Shown piece after piece: positions 7,801 through 11,052 of a stretch of DNA of 11,052 nt; the stretch's first letter is position 1, and each line of letters starts with the position of its first letter. Origin of the DNA: Hyphochytrium catenoides (Eukaryota > Sar > Hyphochytriomycetes > Hyphochytriales > Hyphochytriaceae). Both the position numbers and the translations under genes were made by a program. The stretch covers positions 1 through 11,052 of the forward strand of contig FLMG01003511.1 in NCBI GenBank assembly GCA_900088475.1, written 5' to 3'. The notes below the pieces were generated by a model. It had not been told where the DNA came from. It saw only the letters and a list, made by a program, of their open reading frames with translations, and did no database searches.

Positions 7801-10257
7801 CTCTCCTCCGCTCTGGTCAAATGGAGGTAGGGAGAGAGTCAGGTGTGACAGATGAGGTACTTGAGATGGTTGAACGGACAAACAGAGAAAGAGAGGCAGA
7901 GTGAATTTCTGTATTTAACAGAGAAGTTTGATACAGAAGAGGTAGAAAAATAGAGGAGATAGGGAGAGAGACGGAACAATTGAAAGGAGAACCCTGACCT
8001 CATAAGGTTGGCAGCAGAAGAGCGCAACTGGTCTTCCCACTTCTTCTTATCCTCGAACACTCCTTCCACTACTCTCTCTGGTCTTCCTCTGGGGGTCGAG
8101 GGCCGCGATAGGCTCTTGGGCTGGCTTCGGAGAGTGTCATGGGCGAGCTGGTTCAAGGAGATGAAGGTTAAGACCCGCAGATAGAGATAGACAGGCAGGA
8201 CCGAAATGAGAGACAGAGAGAGGCAGGGAAAAGAGAAAGAGAGGGGGAGAGAGAGAGAGAGAACGAGAGAGAGATTGCGGAGAGAACGAGAGCGAGGGAG
8301 AAGGGAGAGAGAGGAAGGGGCAGGGAGGAAATGAGCGCAGAGTTCCAAGGAGGTCTTAAGTGGGACCAGTAGAAAGGTAATGGTTATGAGAGATTCATGG
8401 CTGAGCTCCATCATCTAAAGCCCAACTGAAATGCTGCCATTAGGTACGTTCAAGGCTCGGTCCATCTCTTCCCTGCTGGCTCTTCTTATCCTCGCCCGTC
8501 TCTCCCTTCACCATTGTCTGTGTCTCTTTCCCTCTGTCTTTCTCTCCTTTGGTTTAGATATCTCTGTCTTAGGATTGCAATTTTAGGCTTACCTGCTGCC
8601 TTCGATTAGGTGTGACACTTCTGCCCCTTCCATTGCTGGACGTCAGTGTAATCGGGCTTGGTTCTATCTTCGGAGAGGCTGGAGCCGAAAAAGACCCGAG
8701 AGGCGTCTCAGAGTCTCGTTCTCCGTTTCTCTCCTCGTGTCTGTCGGTCTTCTCTCTCTTGCGCTTGACTACAGTAGGGGTTGGAGGTCTGCTCAGAGGC
8801 CGTCGTTCGACCATATTATAGTCCTCCCTTCCGCGGATGTCCTCCCTTGCTGGCTCTCTCTTCTTTATCGCGGACCCCAACTGATGTCTAAGAGCATTCC
8901 CGTCCAAGACCTCTAGCTGCAAGTGAGAGCAAGAACCCAGGAGAGACAAAGAAAACTCTTCATGAGACAGGGGGCAGGAGGTAGATCAGATGTTGGGACA
9001 ACGGCGTAGTGGTAGACGCAGGAGAGGAGTGGGCCCGCAAACTGAGTGGATGAACATTGACTAAGAGACAGCAGCAATGGGAAGACATAGAATGCGATTA
9101 AGGCGGGGGATGGGAAGGAAGAGTCATGCTCAGGAGGAAACGAAGAGAAAGGGAATGGCATGAGTGGGACCGCAGCGAGAGCAAGAACAGAGAGAGAGAG
9201 AGAGAGAAAAGGGAGAAGAAAGAGAGAGACACACACAAGCAGGAAGAAGAAGAAAGAGGTAAAAGGAGAGCAAGAGAAGAGGAGATTAACCGGAAATATG
9301 GGAAGCGTTCGTTAACCGAGGCGTAGACTCACCGCTGGAAGGAGGTCGCGCATATGCGCTCTGTAGGTTTTGGACTCCGAGACCTCGTTCCCTTCACATC
9401 TCAACCTCTTCAAGCTCTTACAAAGCGCAAGCGAGCGAAGAGAGAGAAAGGAAGAGAGAGAGTTATAGGAGAGATCAAGAGAGGAGAGAACGTCTAGGTG
9501 CTCAATCCCTTCTACGACTCTAAGCTGGTTGTGGGAGAGGTTCAGCTCGCGGAGGGAAGTTAAGAAGAGAAAGCCTTGGCCTATCTTCCTGAGAAGATTA
9601 TAGCTGAGGTCGAGGTACTGAAGGTTCGGGAGATAGAGAGGAGAAAGTGGTGTCTCTTCTTTCTCCCGTCGTTCTCTCTTCTCTCTTCTCTCTTCCCGCT
9701 CCACCCACAGGCGAGAGAGACGGTTGTGAGAGACATCAAGATGGACAAGAGATCGGAGAGGAAGGTGAAGGAGGCAATCAAGAGAGGAAAGGTGATTTCC
9801 TTGCAGCTCCAGCCGCTGAACAGGAGAGAAAGCAGAGAGAAGAGATGGAGACCGATTGTTTTCTTGTCTCTGTGGGCACGAGACACGCAAAAGAGCTGCC
9901 ACATCCTTCACCTCTAGTCCCTCGTTAGCGAAAGAGAGAGTAACAAAGGATGGAGAAGAAAGAGACTGGGTGGCTTCTCTCTCTCGGTCCTGAGCTGTCT
10001 CTCTATTCTTAGTGGCCTCACTGGGAGTGCGTGGAGAAGAGACATCTCCGCTTTCTGTGCCTAGAACTGCAGGAGAAAAGGAAGGAAACGGGTTTTCTGT
10101 TCTCTCAAGGACGGTGGCGCTTCTCTCTCTATCTCTCACTGTCGGCTCCTCCTCCTCGCGAGCTCTAGACGGAGATCGATTAGTAGGGAGTGTGCATACA
10201 AGTTACCCACAGCACGATATCCCAACAGGGAGGAGAGAGGCGCGATCAGAGACAGGA

Positions 10258-10301
<44 letters not shown>

Positions 10302-10614
10302 GAGAAGAGAAAAAGAGAGGGAGAGGGAGAACTGAGTAGCCAGCCGGTCGCTAAATGGAGTTTCAACGGGAGAGAGAGAGAAGAAGAGAAGAGAGATGCG
10401 CAGAGATGTGATGGGAGATGTCCCAGAGGCAAAGAGCAGGGGAAGAAGAGAGGCGCAGCCATGAAGATAAGAGAGAAACTTACTCGATGGAGCTCCCGGA
10501 CGGACTTCCACTCTCAAAGGGCTCGTCACCATAAGCCGCCGGAGCTTCAGAAAGAGGAGCAGGTAGCGCAAGGGAAGGCGCTGAGGGAACCGTCTCTTCC
10601 GGACTCTGCTCCAT
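3779..10614 (-). CDS. LRR / coiled-coil / EF-hand-like / SAM-methyltransferase-like multidomain protein, 15 exons
   Basis: Not recognised as a named gene. Exons, 5' to 3' on minus: 10614-10484, 10164-9333, 8916-8593, 8147-7999, 7812-7716, 7578-7439, 7366-7325, 7281-7009, 6673-5944, 5876-5762, 5492-5311, 4866-4569, 4398-4275, 4065-3861, 3793-3779. The 3,657 nt are divisible by three and give about 1,218 residues. Layout: acidic start MEQSPEETVPSAPSLALPAP, charged region, LRRs with cap (about 160-330), Ser/Pro/Arg linker (to about 660), coiled coil (664-719), EF-hand-like pair (796-853), unknown segment (about 907-1070), methyltransferase-like end (1075-1214). An SDS22-type LRR with coiled coil and EF-hand-like motifs is typical of cytoskeletal or ciliary scaffolds; that role is inference. 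The start follows an in-frame TAG at about 10655. Least certain are the junction at 4275/4065, the last exon and the small exon 7366-7325. A two-gene split remains possible but does not fit the phases. Confidence 0.7.
4066..4274 (-). other. Purine-rich intron of the large gene, opposite in polarity to the others
   Basis: On the sense (minus) strand this 209-nt intron is almost all purine, containing a (GA)n run at about 4166-4187 (CT on plus) and no pyrimidine tract before the acceptor. Donor AGAG/GTAAAG at 4274; acceptors ending at 4066 or 4057 both keep phase. The other donor, at 4318, would leave phase 0, which no acceptor here matches. Confidence 0.5.
4969..5010 (+). repeat. 16-bp tandem repeat in a GA-rich tract
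   Basis: The unit CGAGAGAGGGAGAGGG occurs at 4969-4984 and again at 4985-5000, followed by a partial third copy at 5001-5010. It sits in the 444-nt intron 5310-4867 of the large gene, within a wider purine tract at about 4935-5050. Confidence 0.85.
5311..5876 (-). CDS. Exons 10-11 of the large gene, unknown segment before the methyltransferase end
   Basis: Exon 5876-5762 starts after CTCCAG, with TCTAAC and CCTAAC upstream as branch-point candidates, and reads GQELAAYRSLVSDRSK and onward. Exon 5492-5311 contains VLLLDPVKYLQRTEIIPPFA and a helical TEWSLRVIRILLSKISL. Of the three frames of the first exon, only this one matches the phase of both neighbours. No known domain. An alternative reading that starts a separate protein at an ATG at 5356 ends in phase 1 and does not fit the phase-0 acceptor of the next exon. 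Confidence 0.6.
5944..6673 (-). CDS. Coiled-coil and EF-hand-like exon (exon 9)
   Basis: Acceptor ACACAG (ends 6674) joins PFER to NDKKVEHDLRLLRERVEGM in phase 2. A heptad-like helix runs to about residue 719 (YLERLVRALAERIERDESRH), then an acidic linker. An EF-hand-like loop, DEQGSGYVLAEE, lies at about residues 796-807: it has Asp at position 1, Gly at 6, a hydrophobic residue at 8 and Glu at 12, but Gln and Ser at 3 and 5. It is followed by a second degenerate repeat ending RTIDYRRLFADLL. Calcium binding is probably weak or lost. If the next intron (5943-5877) is retained, translation stops at a TGA at 5913-5911, giving a form without the methyltransferase end. Confidence 0.82.
7009..8147 (-). 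CDS. Ser/Pro/Arg-rich linker exons 4-8 of the large gene
   Basis: Exons 8147-7999, 7812-7716, 7578-7439, 7366-7325 and 7281-7009. All junctions keep phase. The encoded segment is mostly low-complexity: SLSRPSTPRGRPERVV, DWTREPSPSPRERSRPSTP, RLSTPSPPRRTRPSSAPGPA. A more ordered patch, VRRWLSADPSPRDVTAVREW, lies in exon 6. The intron at 7324-7282 is only 43 nt but has an ideal TACTAAT branch point and CCTTAG acceptor. The recurring R-P-S-T-P motif suggests phosphorylation or SH3/EB-type docking, which is inference. Confidence 0.7.
8196..8330 (+). repeat. GA-rich microsatellite tract in intron 3
   Basis: Imperfect (GA)n with AAAG and GGGG interruptions inside intron 8592-8148 of the large gene. 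It reads as a polypyrimidine tract on the sense strand just upstream of the acceptor at 8148. Confidence 0.75.
8593..8916 (-). CDS. LRR cap end and basic Ser/Pro linker (exon 3)
   Basis: Acceptor CTTGCAG (ends 8917) opens with LEVLDGNALRHQL, finishing the LRRcap begun in exon 2. The rest is disordered, basic and Ser/Thr/Pro-rich, with RPPTPTVVKRKREK, SFSAPASPKIEPSP and RSVTPNRRQQ. The repeated SRPxTP/RSVTP-like motifs resemble proline-directed kinase sites, and KRKREK resembles a basic nuclear-localisation-type cluster. Donor CAG/GTAAGC at 8592 is strong. 324 nt, exactly 108 codons. Confidence 0.83.
9186..9236 (+). repeat. GA/CA microsatellite tract in intron 2
   Basis: (GA)n followed by AGAAAGAGAG and a short (CA)n, inside intron 9332-8917 of the large gene. 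Confidence 0.75.
9333..10164 (-). CDS. Leucine-rich-repeat exon (exon 2 of the large gene)
   Basis: Acceptor CTAG at 10168-10165 is preceded by CTACTAATC, a good branch point. After a charged N-terminal stretch come LRRs: VQRLELQGNHLSSLDCLL, LVHLDVSHNRLSRL, NLQYLDLSYNLLRKIG, LRELNLSHNQLRVVEGI, LSSLDLSYNSLSSF and LKRLRCEGNEVSESKTYR. The L-x-x-L-x-L-x-x-N spacing of about 22-23 residues is SDS22-like and mediates protein binding. A charged insert, REERREKRERREKEETP, interrupts the array at about residues 199-217. The exon ends RDLLPA at a GTGAGT donor and joins LEVLDGN in exon 3, completing an LRRcap motif (Y-R-x-x-x-x-x-L-L-P-x-L-x-x-L-D-G). Confidence 0.88.
10253..10325 (+). repeat. (GA)n microsatellite in intron 1
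   Basis: A nearly perfect dinucleotide run at about 10262-10298, with purine-rich flanks, inside intron 10483-10165. On the sense strand it is (CT)n, followed by the branch point and acceptor of exon 2. Confidence 0.88.
10484..10614 (-). CDS. First coding exon of the large gene
   Basis: ATG at 10614-10612 opens MEQSPEETVPSAPSLALPAP and runs to a perfect donor GA/GTAAGT at 10483. The in-frame codon at about 10655 is TAG, so this is the first Met of the frame. The start context is weak (C at -3). The exon is acidic and Ser/Pro-rich with no known domain. It joins exon 2 in phase 2, making Glu across the junction. Confidence 0.72.
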
Positions 10615-10633
10615 AAGGAGAGGGCCTCTCCGT

Positions 10634-10643
10634 CTTATAAATT
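10634..10643 (-). promoter_or_regulatory. TATA-like box upstream of the large gene
   Basis: Minus-strand AATTTATAAG lies about 21 bp before the ATG at 10614. That is close for a TATA box, implying a very short leader or an alternative start site. The surrounding CT/GA tract is an equally likely promoter element. Low confidence. Confidence 0.25.
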
Positions 10644-10999
10644 CTCTCTCTCTCGCGTTCTATTCCCTGCCCGTGTCTGCCTGCCATTCGCAGGTGGGTT
10701 GGCGGCTTTCGGAGTGAGCGAGGCTGGAGAAACAGATGAGGGTTGAGAGCAATGCGTGAATTTGGGGTTATCAAGAGGGAAAGAGAGCGAGAGAAGAGAC
10801 AGTCAGCTCTTTCTTAGTGAGAAAGAGGGAAGGAAGGGCGGATTCCCCCTAAGACGGTGATGAAAGAGCGAAGCAAATAGCAAGGTTGATAATCGAGAGA
10901 CGAGCCGCTCGCTGTCCATCATCGTAAAGAAGCGGAGGCGAAGAGAAATGGAGCTGAGGGGCAAAAATAAGCACAGAAAGTGAAGAGAACAGGTTAAAT

Positions 11000-11052
11000 G
11001 GGAGAGGGAGAGAGAGCGCGCGAGAGAAAGAGAAAGAGACAGAGAGAGAGAG
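11000..11052 (+). repeat. GA-rich tract at the window's right end
   Basis: Purine-rich GA/GAAA tract running off the window edge. Confidence 0.7.

Larger units (their letters stand above)
10615..11052. other. Upstream/promoter region of the large gene, purine-rich at its outer end
   Basis: No convincing coding sequence. The first 150 bases upstream of the ATG are mixed sequence with a TATA-like box. From about 10770 outward the plus strand becomes increasingly purine-rich, ending in a GA tract at about 11000-11052 that leaves the window. Another upstream exon or a 5' UTR intron cannot be excluded. Confidence 0.4.

Noticed and set aside
8593-8949. Extending exon 3 upstream to the first Met-like codon at 8949
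   Set aside because: The CTTGCAG acceptor at 8917 restores the LRRcap motif LLPA-LEVLDG; the sequence before it is intronic.
9126-9326. Plus-strand Arg/Glu-repeat ORF
   Set aside because: Direct read-through of a GA microsatellite in an intron.
10012-10335. Plus-strand ORF ending in Arg-Glu repeats
   Set aside because: Antisense to the LRR exon, then GA repeat; no independent support.
1-11052. CRISPR array, insertion sequence, tRNA, rRNA or prokaryotic operon
   Set aside because: No spaced direct repeats, transposase motifs, cloverleaf or Shine-Dalgarno pattern; the genes are intron-rich and eukaryotic.

Overview
This looks like nuclear DNA of a unicellular eukaryote. Both genes are broken by many spliceosomal introns with GT...AG ends, and several introns carry branch-point-like CTAAC or TACTAAT just before the acceptor. 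The encoded domains (PHD fingers, AWS-SET, Tudor-knot, LRR, EF-hand-like) are eukaryotic in style. Standard stop codons fit the models. The closest lineage cannot be fixed from sequence alone. A multi-PHD AWS-SET enzyme beside an LRR/EF-hand protein fits an alga or other protist (for example stramenopile or alveolate) better than a fungus or animal; that placement is inference.

Layout: all convincing coding sequence is on the minus strand, as two genes in tandem. Upstream (right) is a 15-exon gene, about 10614 down to about 3779, predicted at about 1,218 residues. It joins an SDS22-like leucine-rich-repeat block, a Ser/Pro/Arg-rich linker, a coiled coil, a degenerate EF-hand pair and a C-terminal SAM-dependent methyltransferase-like domain. 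Next comes about 1.1 kb of mostly non-coding DNA (2697-3778) with a perfect 10-bp inverted repeat, E2F-like motifs and possible 5' exons of the next gene. Left is a gene whose 3' end leaves the window at base 1. It encodes a histone lysine methyltransferase with Tudor-knot/chromo-barrel, PHD fingers, AWS and the beginning of SET, most like the H3K36 (NSD/SET2/ASH1) class.

Exon models were built by hand from translated motifs and splice signals. Every junction listed keeps codon phase, and the total for the large gene is divisible by three. Weakest points are the first exon of the SET gene, the intron at 4066-4274 and the last few codons of the large gene.

The introns of the large gene are unusual: they are loaded with (GA)n/(CT)n tracts, mostly pyrimidine on the sense strand but purine-rich in one intron. 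The SET gene's introns are short and lack such tracts. Functionally the window pairs a chromatin writer with an uncharacterised multidomain protein ending in a methyltransferase-like domain. Nothing in the sequence shows that the two act together.
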